The notes beneath the pieces are model-generated. The model saw only the letters and a program-made list of their open reading frames with translations, was not told where the DNA came from and did not search any database. From Pseudomonas sp. DTU_2021_1001937_2_SI_NGA_ILE_001 (GTDB lineage Bacteria > Pseudomonadota > Gammaproteobacteria > Pseudomonadales > Pseudomonadaceae): a DNA stretch of 64,000 nt. The position numbers were made by a program, and so were the translations under genes. Each line of letters begins with the position of its first letter. Positions within the stretch are counted from its first letter, which is position 1. Shown here piece by piece: positions 48,101 to 56,725 of this stretch. The stretch is from NCBI RefSeq assembly GCF_032463525.1, contig NZ_CP135971.1, positions 4,962,501-5,026,500 on the forward strand. The letters run 5' to 3'.

Positions 48101-48295
48101 TCGGGCCTGCAGACGCGAGCTGCGGGTTTCCTGCACGATGGCGACGCCCAGCGCCACGCCCCCCATGATCGCCAGTACCCAGAATACTCGCCAGCCGTAA
48201 CGCTTGCGGCGCGGGGCAGGTTGCACGCGAGTCTCTTGTTCAGGTGCGGTGTCGGTCTCTTTCGGACCGGTATCGGAATGCCGTAATACGCCCAT
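45158..48295 (-). CDS. Atypical bifunctional penicillin-binding protein
   Basis: The 1045-residue protein has one N-terminal membrane helix (about 34-53), a glycosyltransferase-51 domain (about 170-340) with a divergent first motif (FIENRNLL in place of the usual ED.RF) but a catalytic Glu, and GGSTLATQLEKY. A transpeptidase domain follows: SxxK as STAK (about 513), SxN as SIN (about 620) and KTGTG (about 941). About 320 residues separate SxN and KTG, far more than in PBP1b. It is larger than standard class A PBPs. A peptidoglycan role is likely; the specific role is unknown. Confidence 0.85.
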   Translation of the reverse strand: MGVLRHSDTGPKETDTAPEQETRVQPAPRRKRYGWRVFWVLAIMGGVALGVAIVQETRSSRLQAREISRFASTLTWSLQPGPTDQKIYPGDGPFDRRLGYSAMDRFLERLLKRDYLISAQARFSPELMRYTEHGFFVPYEEKIQAGLTITDCRAQPLYRFDYPQQLYQSFNDIPPLVVHSLLFIENRNLLDPQQPLANPAVDWPRFVKAAWSQVAKLLALPGQSAGGSTLATQLEKYRHSPDGLTLNGGEKLRQMFSASVRAYQQGEQTLDARQHVVRDYLNSVPLSAVPGHGEVHGLAEGLRVWFGADFETTNQRLRDPADTTKALASKAVALREVLSLVIAQRRPSYYLAKGRAELAELTDSHIRVLADAGVIDRRLADAALAAQVTYRDWDQQPTWQPMEGNKGINVVRTRLSNMLDRPLYDLDRLDLSASTTLHGELQDKVTQYLRDLANPKFAASLGLIGDRLLTPASTGEVRYSFTLFERSADGFRVRIQTDSTDQPFDINEGSKLELGSTAKLRVLTTYLEIIAELHQRYAGMSVAQLRKVPVEEPDLLTRWALDYLVRTPDRDLSQMLSAALDRRYSASPGEAFFTGGGLHRFNNFRREDNGRLPTLRESLRESINLPFVRLMRDVVRYSTYQAPGNSAELLKDDKDPRRQEYLSQFADREGRVFLLRFWKRYKDKNSQERLDTFLDGVRPMASRLAAVHRYLLPAADQATFDSFVRAHLPDSERAKVSDKRLVEMYRSYGPGAYDLPDQGYIARVHPLDLWLVGYLLKHPQAQFGDAVADSTYERQEVYSWLFKSRHKSARDSRIRTMMEVEAFLDIEQRWQRLGYPFDHLVPSLATALGSSGDRPAALAELIGIIQNDGIRLPTVRIDNLHFAEGTPYEAQLVSNPQLGKRVMEPEVARAMREALSEVVDGGTARRIQGSFVLHDGTPVVMGGKTGTGDNRIQSFGSGGHVLQSRALNRTATFVFYLGDNHFGTLTAYVPGRAAEGFRFTSALPVQVLKGMAPFLTPYLEEHGQAMCGKPSAPPVKDGVLSAALR

Positions 48296-48373
48296 GATCG
48301 ACTGGCCCCGGCCTTTTCAAACGCACTTGTCACAAGCTTAGACGCTGGTTCAGAGCGGTGGAGGAAATTGTCT

Positions 48374-48991
48374 TCAGCGCCACACCGCGCTCAGGTTGTA
48401 GGCCAGGCCGACCATCGCAATCAGCAGCAGGGCCGTGGCCGAGCCCAGCCTGACCAGGCGCCCGGCGCCGCGCCGGGTCAGTTGGACGGCAAGCAGGATC
48501 CAGGCGCTGAGCACCGCCAGGTCGAGGACCACCCAGATCAGCACCAGCAGCAACAGGCTGCTTTCCAGGCGGCTGGTGACCTGCAGGAATTGCGGAAAAA
48601 AGGCGAGGAAAAACACGATGTCCTTGGGGTTGGCGATGCCGGTCAGAAAGCCTTGCAGCCAGCCTCCCTGGCTATTGATCGAAGCAGGCTCGGCGTGGTC
48701 GCTACCCCTCGCCCCGCGCAGGGTTCCCAGCCCCAGCCAGGCCATGAACAGGCAGCCCAGCACGCTCAGCCCATTGAGCAGGCGCGCGTCCAGCGCGGCG
48801 CTGCTGACGATGATCCAGGCGGCGGCGCCGATCAGCACCAGTGAAGCGAGGTTGGTACCCAGCAAGGTGGTCATGGCGCGCCGGGTGCCGCTCTGGCTGG
48901 CGGTGTGGGTTACCAGAGCCACCACCGGGCCGGGCGTGGCGATCAGCAATAGCACAGTCAGTGTGTAGCTCAGGATCAAGGCAGTATTCAC
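48374..48991 (-). CDS. LysE/RhtB-family amino-acid exporter
   Basis: The 205-residue protein has about six membrane helices and the LysE/RhtB signature (ATPGPVVALVTHTASQSGTRRAMTTLLGTNLASL, about residues 18-50; GFLTGIANPKDIVFFLAFFPQF, about 113-135). Such proteins export amino acids or derivatives. It is divergent from a LysR-type regulator gene 117 bases away; the shared region contains a perfect 15-bp palindrome, suggesting that regulator controls export. Confidence 0.9.
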   Translation of the reverse strand: MNTALILSYTLTVLLLIATPGPVVALVTHTASQSGTRRAMTTLLGTNLASLVLIGAAAWIIVSSAALDARLLNGLSVLGCLFMAWLGLGTLRGARGSDHAEPASINSQGGWLQGFLTGIANPKDIVFFLAFFPQFLQVTSRLESSLLLLVLIWVVLDLAVLSAWILLAVQLTRRGAGRLVRLGSATALLLIAMVGLAYNLSAVWR

Positions 48992-49080
48992 GGCGCGTCA
49001 TTCATTCAACGGGAAGAGGTGAGGTGCGAATTTTCGAGGCCCGGCGCCGCGTTGTAAAACGCGTTGGCTTCTGACCTACT

Positions 49081-49095
49081 ATGAGTTCAACTCAT
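49081..49095. promoter_or_regulatory. LysR-type box in the lysE/lysR intergenic region
   Basis: ATGAGTT, one central C, then AACTCAT: a perfect interrupted palindrome, containing the T-N11-A spacing of LysR boxes. It overlaps the upstream candidate ATG of the regulator gene at 49094, which supports the downstream start. Confidence 0.7.
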
Positions 49096-49108
49096 GATGG
49101 ATGCCTTT

Positions 49109-50038
49109 ATGACCGAACGGATTCCAGCGCTTTATGCCCTGCGCGCTTTCGAAATCGCCGCCCGCCACGGGTCGTTCAGCAAGGCGGCACAGGAACTGTC
49201 GGTGACCCAGAGTGCGGTGAGTCACCATGTGCGCAACCTGGAGTCGCTGTTCGATTGCGAGCTGTTCGAGCGTCACGGCCCGCGCCTGCGTCTGACCGAG
49301 CAGGGGCGCATGCTGGCCGAGCCTCTAAAGACCGGTTTCAAACTCATCGACGATGCCTGCACGCTGCTGCGCAGTGACCGTCAGCGCCTGCGCCTCAAGG
49401 CGCCCTCGACCCTGACCATGCGCTGGCTGCTCAGGGCCCTGGATCGCTTTCGGCAGGCCGGGCAGAGCTGCGAAGTGCAGCTGTCCAGCGTGTGGATGGA
49501 TGTCGACACCGTGGACTTCTATACCGAGCCCTACGACTGCGCGATCCTCCTGAGTGATGGGCATTACCCGGCGGACGTCGAGCGCTGCCGGCTGTTCGAG
49601 GAATGGCTGGTGCCGGTGTGTCATCCCGATTACCTGCCAGACCCGGAGCCTGAGCTTGCCGTGCTCGGGCGCCTGGAGCTGCTGCACGCGACCCGCGACC
49701 GTCGTGACTGGCAGCGCTGGCTGGCCCGCGTGGGCAGCGGCAGGCACGTCGACCTGCGCCGCGGGCAACTGTTCGATACCCTCGACCAAGGCATCAGCGC
49801 CGCCGCCCAGGGGCTGGGTATTTCAGTGGTCGACCTGTTTCTGGCCGGTAGCGAGATCAGCAATGGGCAATTGCGCCTGCCGTTCAGGCAGGCCGTGGCC
49901 ACAGGACAGGGCTATGACCTGGTGTGGCTCAAGTCCAGCCCGAAGGCCCGGCAGATGCGCGTACTGCGCGATTATCTGCTGGCGCAACTGCCGGCGTGTC
50001 CGGATGGGGTGCTGGAGTGGTTGCCGCTTCGAGCGTGA
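49109..50038 (+). CDS. LysR-family regulator (GcvA-like)
   Basis: The 309-residue regulator has the LysR winged helix at the N-terminus (IPALYALRAFEIAARHGSFSKAAQELSVTQSAVSHHVRNLE) and a periplasmic-binding-like effector domain (about 90-300). GcvA-type residues (SVTQSAVSHH) suggest the glycine-cleavage/GcvA subgroup, though effector specificity is not readable. I chose ATG 49109 because the 15-bp palindrome occupies the ATG at 49094 and the family starts about six residues before the first helix. It probably controls the divergent exporter gene. Confidence 0.87.
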   Translation: MTERIPALYALRAFEIAARHGSFSKAAQELSVTQSAVSHHVRNLESLFDCELFERHGPRLRLTEQGRMLAEPLKTGFKLIDDACTLLRSDRQRLRLKAPSTLTMRWLLRALDRFRQAGQSCEVQLSSVWMDVDTVDFYTEPYDCAILLSDGHYPADVERCRLFEEWLVPVCHPDYLPDPEPELAVLGRLELLHATRDRRDWQRWLARVGSGRHVDLRRGQLFDTLDQGISAAAQGLGISVVDLFLAGSEISNGQLRLPFRQAVATGQGYDLVWLKSSPKARQMRVLRDYLLAQLPACPDGVLEWLPLRA

Positions 50039-50045
50039 CCGGCGC

Positions 50046-50828
50046 TCAGGCCTGAAGGTCGATTTGGGTGCCGCGCGGTTCCTGTGGGTCCTCCCGTGGT
50101 TCGGCATGGCGCATGACCTGCCAGGCCCAGGTGTCCATGAAGTTGCCAATCGTGTTGCGCGTGAAGATCTGCCCGTAGTCGATGATCCGGTGGTAGTTGC
50201 TCAGGTCTATCTGGTAACCGCCAGCGAATTTCTCGGTCAGGTGATCGACCAGTTCCAGCACCGTACGCGCGTGCTCGCGAACCGCCTGCTGCAGCGACTC
50301 CAGGGCGTTCAGTTTTTCGCTCAGGTAGCTCATTTCGGCGGGTGTCAGCACGCCGTCCGGGTCGGTGACCTGGATACGCTGATCAGGGCCAAGGGTGAAG
50401 CCAAAGTGCTTGTTGGCAAGCTCTGGGTTGAGAAAGGGCAACTGCTGGCGAAACTCGTAAGAAACTTCGTAAGCCCGATGCACGGCTTGGTTGGAGCGTT
50501 CGATGACCTTGTTCAGATAGGACGCCCGGCTCGTCTCATCGGCACTGCCAAACCACCGCTGGTCCTGCGCAACGACACTGGAGGCATCACGCCAAGGGGC
50601 CTCCTGGCGTTGGTAGAAGGTGTGCGAAGTCCGAGCGGGTTGTTGGTGTGCGCTCAAGGTCGGCGGCAGCACACGGGGAAAGGAGCTGCCCGGCCAGGCA
50701 TCGATCAACGATAGCGCCGGTGGCTGTGGCGCCTCATCGAATGACGCTTCTGCCTGCGGCACTCGTTGAGGGCCGGGCTGAGGCGCTGGAATGATGGACT
50801 GTAAGGTGTTCGGGGCAGTGATCTGCAT
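50046..50828 (-). CDS. Hypothetical protein with disordered N-terminus
   Basis: The 260-residue frame starts at ATG 50828 (GAGAA upstream); ATG 50855 is possible but has no ribosome site. The first about 85 residues are Pro/Ala/Gln-rich and probably disordered. A helical region follows (EFRQQLPFLNPELANKHFGF; SYLSEKLNALESLQQAVREHARTVLELVDHLTEKF). There is no signal peptide or membrane helix. I do not recognise the family or function. It is convergent with the LysR gene. Confidence 0.6.
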   Translation of the reverse strand: MQITAPNTLQSIIPAPQPGPQRVPQAEASFDEAPQPPALSLIDAWPGSSFPRVLPPTLSAHQQPARTSHTFYQRQEAPWRDASSVVAQDQRWFGSADETSRASYLNKVIERSNQAVHRAYEVSYEFRQQLPFLNPELANKHFGFTLGPDQRIQVTDPDGVLTPAEMSYLSEKLNALESLQQAVREHARTVLELVDHLTEKFAGGYQIDLSNYHRIIDYGQIFTRNTIGNFMDTWAWQVMRHAEPREDPQEPRGTQIDLQA

Positions 50829-50985
50829 GGCGTTGTTCTCGTTGCTATTTGCCATGTTGACGGCAAATGCCCGGGGAACTTGGCCTGAACACTCTGTAGG
50901 CGTTTTCCTGGAAATGGCGGAGTGTGAACCGGTCGTGGTCGATGCGCGCTGGCGAGGTCGGCCCGGACTGGCCAGCGCACATGAA

Positions 50986-52140
50986 TCAATCCGACACGGT
51001 GCGCAACTTCTCGGCCTTTTGCGCCACCTTGCCGCTGTCCAGGCGTTTATTGAATTCCAGCCCGTTGGCCAGCAGCACCATCAGGGCCAGGCCAATCAGC
51101 GCGGTGCAGACCTGCATCGGCCAGGTGTCGCCAGCCAGGGCGTTGGCGGCATCGGCCATGGGCGCCAGCAGCACGCCAAGGCAGAAGACTTCCAGAGAGT
51201 GGCGGCCCAACAGGCAGGTCTGCCGGGCCAGCCCGTTGTTCAGCCAGGCTGCCTCGCGTGGCAGCAGCCGGGCGACCACATAGACCAGCGCGAGGAAGTG
51301 CAACAGGCGCACGGGCGCCAGGTCGGTCTTGCTGATCGGGTAGAGGTGTTCCAGCTGCAGGCTGGCGACGACGGCGCTATGTACGGCCGGCCATTTCTCG
51401 CTGAAGGTCAGCACCCCTGCGATCACCAGGTAAACCGAGGCCAGGGCGAACAGTGGCTGCTGGCTCAGCGGGCGCGGGTCGGGCTGGCGCGGGCGCTGGT
51501 TGTACAGCGCCAGGGCGCCGCCCAGCACGAACACCAGTTGCCAGGCCACCGGGTTGAAGTACCACACGCCGCCGCCTTCGTAGGCGCGCAGGTTCCAGCC
51601 GTACAGCGGCACCATCATGTACAGCGCCACCGACAGCAGCACCGCCAGCTCGATGCGCCGCAACATCAGCGGCAGGTACAGCGGCAGCGCCAGCAACAGC
51701 AGAATGTACAGCGGTAGCGGGTCGGTGAGGTTGGGCTTGAAGCGCAGCAGCAACTCATCGGCCAGGGCCTGCTGCGGGTTGCCGACGAAGTGCTGCAGGC
51801 CCATCTGCTGGATCATGTCACGGGTGTCGACATGTTCGTTGGCGATGAACACCATGCCCATCAGCAGGGTCAGCAGGAAGATGTGCACCACATACAGCAC
51901 CCAGGTACGGCGCAGGATGCGCAGACTCGACACCAGCCAGCCGTCGCGAGCGTGGATGCGCCCGTAGGCGAGGATCGAGGCGTAGCCGGCGAGGAACACG
52001 AAGATCTCGGCAGCATCGCTGAAGCCGAAGTTGCGCACGGTCAGTTGCGCCAGCGGGTTGTCCGGCACGTGATCCCAGAAAATGAAGATCAGCGCCAGGC
52101 CGCGAAAGAAGTCGATACGGTGATCGCGTCCGTTAGTCAT
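50986..52140 (-). CDS. opgC: OpgC-family acyltransferase-like membrane protein
   Basis: The 384-residue protein is strongly hydrophobic with about ten membrane helices. It begins RDHRIDFFRGLALIFIFWDHV and includes the OpgC features FSDAAEIFVFLAGYASILAYGR and the C-terminal GRHSLEVFCLGVLL. OpgC succinylates osmoregulated periplasmic glucans in E. coli; the homologue's substrate here is unproven. I chose ATG 52140, which gives the family start. A short unknown gene follows upstream on the same strand. Confidence 0.8.
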   Translation of the reverse strand: MTNGRDHRIDFFRGLALIFIFWDHVPDNPLAQLTVRNFGFSDAAEIFVFLAGYASILAYGRIHARDGWLVSSLRILRRTWVLYVVHIFLLTLLMGMVFIANEHVDTRDMIQQMGLQHFVGNPQQALADELLLRFKPNLTDPLPLYILLLLALPLYLPLMLRRIELAVLLSVALYMMVPLYGWNLRAYEGGGVWYFNPVAWQLVFVLGGALALYNQRPRQPDPRPLSQQPLFALASVYLVIAGVLTFSEKWPAVHSAVVASLQLEHLYPISKTDLAPVRLLHFLALVYVVARLLPREAAWLNNGLARQTCLLGRHSLEVFCLGVLLAPMADAANALAGDTWPMQVCTALIGLALMVLLANGLEFNKRLDSGKVAQKAEKLRTVSD

Positions 52141-52312
52141 AACGGTGGGCTCTTGCAAAAGTCGGTGATTAAGAAGACAGGCGAGCGAGGGCCTTGGTTG
52201 CCTACCGTCAGTCAGGGTTGTTGGGGGCACGGGAGGGTCGCCGGATTCTACGCAAAAAGCAAAAGCGCGCTATTGCAGAATGTCTCAGAAACAGGCGTAC
52301 CAGAGCCTCGGC

Positions 52313-52681
52313 TCAGCGCTCCATCACCCAGGGCTTGATGTGACGGATGCGTTCGGCCATGGCGTAGACATCCTCACGGCCTTGCAGGCTGGTCCAGCGC
52401 AGGTGTTCGATCAGTGCCTGCTCCTTGGGGTTCAATGCAACGAAGCCCAGTTCGTCTGCCTTGCGCATGAACGGCTCGTCGGGGGCCGTCGGCCTGCTGG
52501 CGGCGATCACCTCCTGCAGCGCGCTTTGCAACATCGAGACATAACCCACCAGCATCGACGGGTTGCACAGCACATCGGTCTTGTTCACGTAGCTGTCCAG
52601 CAACCGCAAGGAGTCGCGGGCTTCGATCAGGCGGACATAGGCGTGCTGGGGGAGTTCATAGCGGGTACTGGTATCGGACAT
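52313..52681 (-). CDS. Hypothetical small helical protein
   Basis: The 122-residue product starts at ATG 52681; the longer upstream frame lies in non-coding sequence. It is predicted helical and soluble, with Cys 39 (DVLCNPSM) and conserved-looking ALNPKEQALIEHLRWTSL and DVYAMAERIRHIKPWV. I do not recognise a family. It lies between an OpgC-like gene and the divergent ddl region, with no operon evidence. Confidence 0.5.
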   Translation of the reverse strand: MSDTSTRYELPQHAYVRLIEARDSLRLLDSYVNKTDVLCNPSMLVGYVSMLQSALQEVIAASRPTAPDEPFMRKADELGFVALNPKEQALIEHLRWTSLQGREDVYAMAERIRHIKPWVMER

Positions 52682-53046
52682 GGGGAATCCTGCAGGGGAG
52701 GAGTATCGTGTACCGCAGGCACTGGCACGGACACCCCTGAGGCGGGTCAGGATCAGCCGGGCGGCGGTCTCACTCGATGCCTCTCGCGCGCCGTTCCGTC
52801 GGTCGTGGAGCTGTTTGGCAAAGTGGGCCAAACCTTAGCGACAACCGGGTTTTCTATCAACACCGTTCGGTCTGGGCGCGCTTGATGGCACGCAGCGCTT
52901 TCAATGCTCCGGTGGTCTGCCAGCCTTCGGCGACCGACCGTCCGGCATCTTTTTCAAGGCTTTTGCCGACTGCGACGGTCGGACCTCTGGACTCCCCCCG
53001 GCATTGCTTTTATCTTCGCGGCCTGAAAAATCAGGAGTACCGCGCT
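52682..53046. other. Gap upstream of ddl
   Basis: About 365 bases without a supported gene. It holds TTTGGC-N7-GCCAAA (52814-52832) and CCGAC-N7-GTCGG (52966-52982), two short dyads. A promoter for ddl must lie here. The reading frame extending ddl upstream to 52777 lacks family similarity. Confidence 0.5.
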
Positions 53047-54138
53047 TTGAAAACATCAGTCGCCATCATGTTCGGCGGGCAGTCCAGCGAGCATGAAGTG
53101 TCCTTGCAGTCGGCACGCAATGTCATCAAGGCCATCGACCGTACCCGCTACGACCTGACACTGATCGGCATCGACAAGCAGGGCCACTGGCTGCGCTTCG
53201 AAGAGAGCGATTACCTGGTCAATGCGCAGGACCCGGCAAAGATTGCGCTGAGCCAGGCGGGGCGCCAGCTGGCCTTGCTGCCAGGCAGCGATGCGGCGCA
53301 GTTCTTCGAAGTGGAGTCGGGCCAGCGCCTGCCGCGCATCGATGTGGTATTTCCCTTGATCCACGGTGCCTTTGGTGAAGACGGCGCCCTGCAGGGCCTG
53401 CTGCGCATGCTGGCGATTCCCTGCGTCGGTCCTGACGTGCTGGCCTCTGCGGCGTGCATGGACAAGGACGTGACCAAGCGCCTGCTGCGTGATGCTGGCA
53501 TCAATGTGGCGCCATTCCTGGTGGTGGAGCGCGGTGAGTCTCTGGACTTCGCCACCGCCTCGGCGCAACTGGGCGTACCGATGTTCGTCAAGCCGGCCAG
53601 TCAGGGCTCTTCGGTGGGCGTCAGCAAGGTGGTCGACTCGGCGGGTTTCCAGGCGGCGCTGGCGCTGGCCTTCGAATACGACCACAAGGTGCTGGTCGAG
53701 CAGGGCATGGTCGGGCGCGAGGTGGAGTGCGCGGTGCTCGGCAATCGCCAGCCGGAAGTCAGCGTATGCGGCGAAGTGGTCGCCAATGACGAGTTCTACG
53801 CCTACGACACCAAGTACCTCAACGACGGCCAGGCGCGGACCGACATCCCTGCGCAGTTGCCTGAGCAACTGGCGGGCCAGGTGCGTGAGGTGGCCTTGCA
53901 GGCCTATCGCGTGCTCGGTTGCGCGGGCTTGTCGCGGGTCGACTTCTTCGTCACCGATGAAGGCGGCATCGCCATCAACGAGGTCAACACCATTCCCGGT
54001 TTCACGTCCATCAGCATGTACCCCAAGCTGTGGCAGGCCAGCGGCCTGACCTACGCCGGGCTGATCGACCGCCTGATCGACCTGGCCCAGGAGCGCGGTG
54101 AAGAAGCGCGCCTGCTGAAACGGGAGATCAGCCTGTGA
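53047..54138 (+). CDS. ddl: D-alanine-D-alanine ligase (DdlA type)
   Basis: The 363-residue ATP-grasp ligase makes D-Ala-D-Ala for peptidoglycan. It has [19 protein letters not shown] at the N-terminus, [17 protein letters not shown], the ATP-grasp loop [15 protein letters not shown] and metal-binding [18 protein letters not shown]. The start is TTG 53047 with AGGAG 9 bases upstream, giving the family-typical [11 protein letters not shown]. It overlaps the next gene by 4 bases. The longer DdlA-type sequence suggests a second ligase besides the ddlB usually found in the division cluster, which is not in this window. Confidence 0.93.
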   Translation: MKTSVAIMFGGQSSEHEVSLQSARNVIKAIDRTRYDLTLIGIDKQGHWLRFEESDYLVNAQDPAKIALSQAGRQLALLPGSDAAQFFEVESGQRLPRIDVVFPLIHGAFGEDGALQGLLRMLAIPCVGPDVLASAACMDKDVTKRLLRDAGINVAPFLVVERGESLDFATASAQLGVPMFVKPASQGSSVGVSKVVDSAGFQAALALAFEYDHKVLVEQGMVGREVECAVLGNRQPEVSVCGEVVANDEFYAYDTKYLNDGQARTDIPAQLPEQLAGQVREVALQAYRVLGCAGLSRVDFFVTDEGGIAINEVNTIPGFTSISMYPKLWQASGLTYAGLIDRLIDLAQERGEEARLLKREISL

Positions 54139-54542
54139 AGATCATCGATATCGCCGCTGCGCTGCTGGTGGGTGAAGACGGCAAGACCCTGCTGGTGCGC
54201 AAGCGCGGCACTCGGGCCTTCATGCAGCCCGGCGGCAAGATCGAGCCGGGCGAGCCGGCGGTGCAGGCGTTGGTCCGCGAACTGGAAGAAGAACTGGCGT
54301 TGCGCGTCGACCCCGCGCAGGCAGCTTTCATCGGCGAATTCTCGGCCCCGGCGGCCAATGAGCCGGGGTTCAGCGTGCGTTGCCAGCTGTTTCGTGTCGA
54401 GTGTCGGGCGCCGGTAACGCCCGCCGCCGAGATCGAGGAAGCGCTCTGGGTCGATGCCCAGGCTTGTGCGGCCCTGGACCTGGCCCCGCTGACCCGCGAC
54501 CTGATTCTCCCGGCTTACTGGCCAACGCTGCAGCCGGCCTGA
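54135..54542 (+). CDS. Nudix hydrolase with altered Nudix box
   Basis: The 135-residue protein starts at GTG 54135 and overlaps the ddl stop. The Nudix box is nearly complete: [21 protein letters not shown] matches GX5EX7REUXEEXGU, except that Ala replaces the Gly near the end (EELAL). The metal-binding Glu residues are present. Nudix enzymes hydrolyse nucleoside diphosphates linked to X; the substrate here is unknown. Coupling to ddl may be coincidental. Confidence 0.83.
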   Translation: MKIIDIAAALLVGEDGKTLLVRKRGTRAFMQPGGKIEPGEPAVQALVRELEEELALRVDPAQAAFIGEFSAPAANEPGFSVRCQLFRVECRAPVTPAAEIEEALWVDAQACAALDLAPLTRDLILPAYWPTLQPA

Positions 54543-55460
54543 TCAGCGCACCGCGCTGACGCCGTCGAGGGTCGAGAACGAAGTGTCCTTGGCGGTCAGC
54601 AGGAAGTCGCGCATGTAGGGCGCATCGAGCATGTCGGTGCGCACTGCCGCATACAGGGTGGCGAACAGGCCCTTCTCGCCCAGCCGCTTGGCGCGCACAT
54701 AGCCCCGCGAGCTGTATTCGTGCAGCGCCCAGTGCGGCAGACCGCACACACCACGGCCGCTGGCGACCAACTGCATCATCATCACTGTCAGTTCCGAGGT
54801 GCGCACTTGGGCCGGCTCGACGTCGGCGGGCTCCAGGAAGCGGGTGAAGATGTCCAGGCGGTCGCGTTCCACGGGGTAGGTGATCAGCGTTTCGTTGAGC
54901 AGGTCTTCCGGCACGATGTACGGCCGGTTGGCCAGCGCATGCTGGTTGGCCACCGCCAGCATGGCTTCATAGGTGAACAACGGCACGTAGGTGAGGCCAG
55001 CCAGTTCCAGCGGGTCGGAGGTTACCACCAGGTCGAGGTCGCCACGTGCCAGGGCGGGCAGGGGAGCGAAGGAGAACCCCGACGACAGGTCCAGTTCCAC
55101 CTCTGGCCAGGCATCGCGGAACTGGTCGATGGTCGGCATCAGCCACTGGAAGCAGCTGTGGCATTCGATGGCCATGTGCAGCCGGCCGGCCGTGCCACCG
55201 GCCAGGCGCGCCAGGTCACGTTCGGCGCTGCGCAGTTGCGGCAATACCGAGTCGGCCAGTTGCAGCAGGCGCAGCCCCGCGCTGGTGAACCGCACCGGCT
55301 TGGTCTTGCGCACGAACAGCGCCATGCCCAGGCGCTCTTCCAGCTCCTTGAACTGGTGCGACAGCGCCGACTGGGTCAGGTGCAGGCGCTCGGCGGCCTC
55401 TACCAGGCTGTCAGCCTCGCGCAGCGCATGCAGGGTCTTGAGGTGGCGGATTTCCAGCAC
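54543..55460 (-). CDS. metR: MetR, LysR-type activator of methionine genes
   Basis: The 305-residue LysR-type regulator shows the MetR-like N-terminus (LEIRHLKTLHALREADSLVEAAERLHLTQSALSHQFKELEERLG) with a complete winged helix, and the sensor domain (about 90-290). MetR responds to homocysteine and activates met genes. It is divergent from a hydrolase gene, with a TGAA-N5-TTCG site at 55473-55485 close to its own start, one base from the MetR consensus. Confidence 0.9.
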   Translation of the reverse strand: MLEIRHLKTLHALREADSLVEAAERLHLTQSALSHQFKELEERLGMALFVRKTKPVRFTSAGLRLLQLADSVLPQLRSAERDLARLAGGTAGRLHMAIECHSCFQWLMPTIDQFRDAWPEVELDLSSGFSFAPLPALARGDLDLVVTSDPLELAGLTYVPLFTYEAMLAVANQHALANRPYIVPEDLLNETLITYPVERDRLDIFTRFLEPADVEPAQVRTSELTVMMMQLVASGRGVCGLPHWALHEYSSRGYVRAKRLGEKGLFATLYAAVRTDMLDAPYMRDFLLTAKDTSFSTLDGVSAVR

Positions 55461-55472
55461 GGTGACGCTCCG

Positions 55473-55485
55473 TGAAATAAATTCG
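55473..55485. promoter_or_regulatory. Possible MetR-binding half-consensus
   Basis: TGAA-N5-TTCG differs from the MetR site TGAA-N5-TTCA at one position and lies 12 bases upstream of the metR ATG. It may serve autoregulation; a short degenerate motif like this can also arise by chance. Confidence 0.35.
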
Positions 55486-55679
55486 TATGAAAAGGTAAAG
55501 TTCGTGAGTTTCTCTCATGTTCCTGCGTCTGTCGAGTGCCTGCCGACCCGCCCTTGGGCAATCACGTGAATGCCATTCGTCCTGGGTCATCAAACTGTCA
55601 CCTGAATGTGGCAGCGCGACCGGGAAAACATCATCAGACTGGCGGCCAACTGGGGATCTGTTTTTCGGTGTTTCTTCCA

Positions 55680-56672
55680 ATGCGCGTGTTCTTTTTTCTG
55701 GCCGCCCTGCTTTGCGGCCTGCCCTCTTTTGCTGCCGCGAAATGCAATGTCGATGTGCCTGTGCAGACGGCCACACTCAAGGACGTGCGTATCGCCTACC
55801 AGAGCATCGGCGAGCCGAGCGACCCGGCGCTGCTGCTGGTCATGGGCCTGGGTGGGCAGTTGATCCACTGGCCTGACGAAGTGGTGGTGGCGCTTTGCGA
55901 ACAAGGTTTTCGGGTGATCCGCTACGACAACCGCGATGTCGGCCTGTCCACCTGGGTAAGGCCGGTCTCCGAAGTGAACCTGGGCTTCGAGGTGCTGCGC
56001 TTCAAGCTGGGTCTGCCGGTGTCGGCGCCTTACTCGCTGAGCGACATGGCCGATGACGCGCTGGGGCTGATGGACCATCTGCAGGTGCGCCGTTTTCATG
56101 TGCTGGGTGCCAGCATGGGCGGCATGATCGCCCAGCACCTGGCCGACCAGGCCCCGCAGCGGGTCGAGAGCCTGACCCTGGTGATGAGCAGCTCCGGTGC
56201 CGAAGGGCTGCCGATGCCCAAGGCTGCCTTGCTGCAACTGCTGGCCCGGCGCAGCGCGCCGAATCGCGAGGCCGCGCTGGAGCAGCAGGCCGACCTGCTC
56301 GCTGCCTTGGGCAGCCCACAGGTGAAGGACGATCGCAGCAAGCTCCTGCAGCAGGCGGCCATCGCCTACGACCGCGCGTTCAATCCGGAAGGCGTCAAGC
56401 GTCAGATCGCCGCGATTCTCGCCGAGCCCAGCCGCGTGGCCTTGCTCGACCGCCTGCGCGTGCCGACCCTGGTGGTGCATGGCACCGCCGACCCCTTGTT
56501 GCCGGTGATGCATGGCGTGCACCTGGCCGCGCACATTCGTGGCAGCCAGCTGCGGTTGATCCCCGGTTTCGCGCACCGCTTCCAGGAGGCGTTCAAGGCG
56601 CCATTGCTGGCCGCCGTGCTGCCTTACCTGCGCGCTCAGCATGATGATGTACGCAACATGGCGCAGCTTTGA
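55680..56672 (+). CDS. Exported alpha/beta hydrolase
   Basis: The 330-residue protein has a signal peptide (about 20 residues, ending FAAA) and an alpha/beta-hydrolase fold. The nucleophile elbow GASMGGM (about residue 142), the oxyanion stretch GLGGQLIHW and the Asp (TADPLLPV) and His (GFAHRF) near the end form the triad. The substrate is unknown; PA3586-like proteins sit beside metR in Pseudomonas. ATG 55680 is chosen because it starts the signal peptide. Confidence 0.85.
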   Translation: MRVFFFLAALLCGLPSFAAAKCNVDVPVQTATLKDVRIAYQSIGEPSDPALLLVMGLGGQLIHWPDEVVVALCEQGFRVIRYDNRDVGLSTWVRPVSEVNLGFEVLRFKLGLPVSAPYSLSDMADDALGLMDHLQVRRFHVLGASMGGMIAQHLADQAPQRVESLTLVMSSSGAEGLPMPKAALLQLLARRSAPNREAALEQQADLLAALGSPQVKDDRSKLLQQAAIAYDRAFNPEGVKRQIAAILAEPSRVALLDRLRVPTLVVHGTADPLLPVMHGVHLAAHIRGSQLRLIPGFAHRFQEAFKAPLLAAVLPYLRAQHDDVRNMAQL

Positions 56673-56725
56673 CGGCGTACCGGGTGTATGGTGGTCGTCT
56701 CGTTCCTGCCACGCGGTGCTTTGCG

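Noticed and set aside
52777..53046. Upstream extension of the ddl frame
   Set aside because: The added residues do not resemble Ddl, and a ribosome site precedes TTG 53047.
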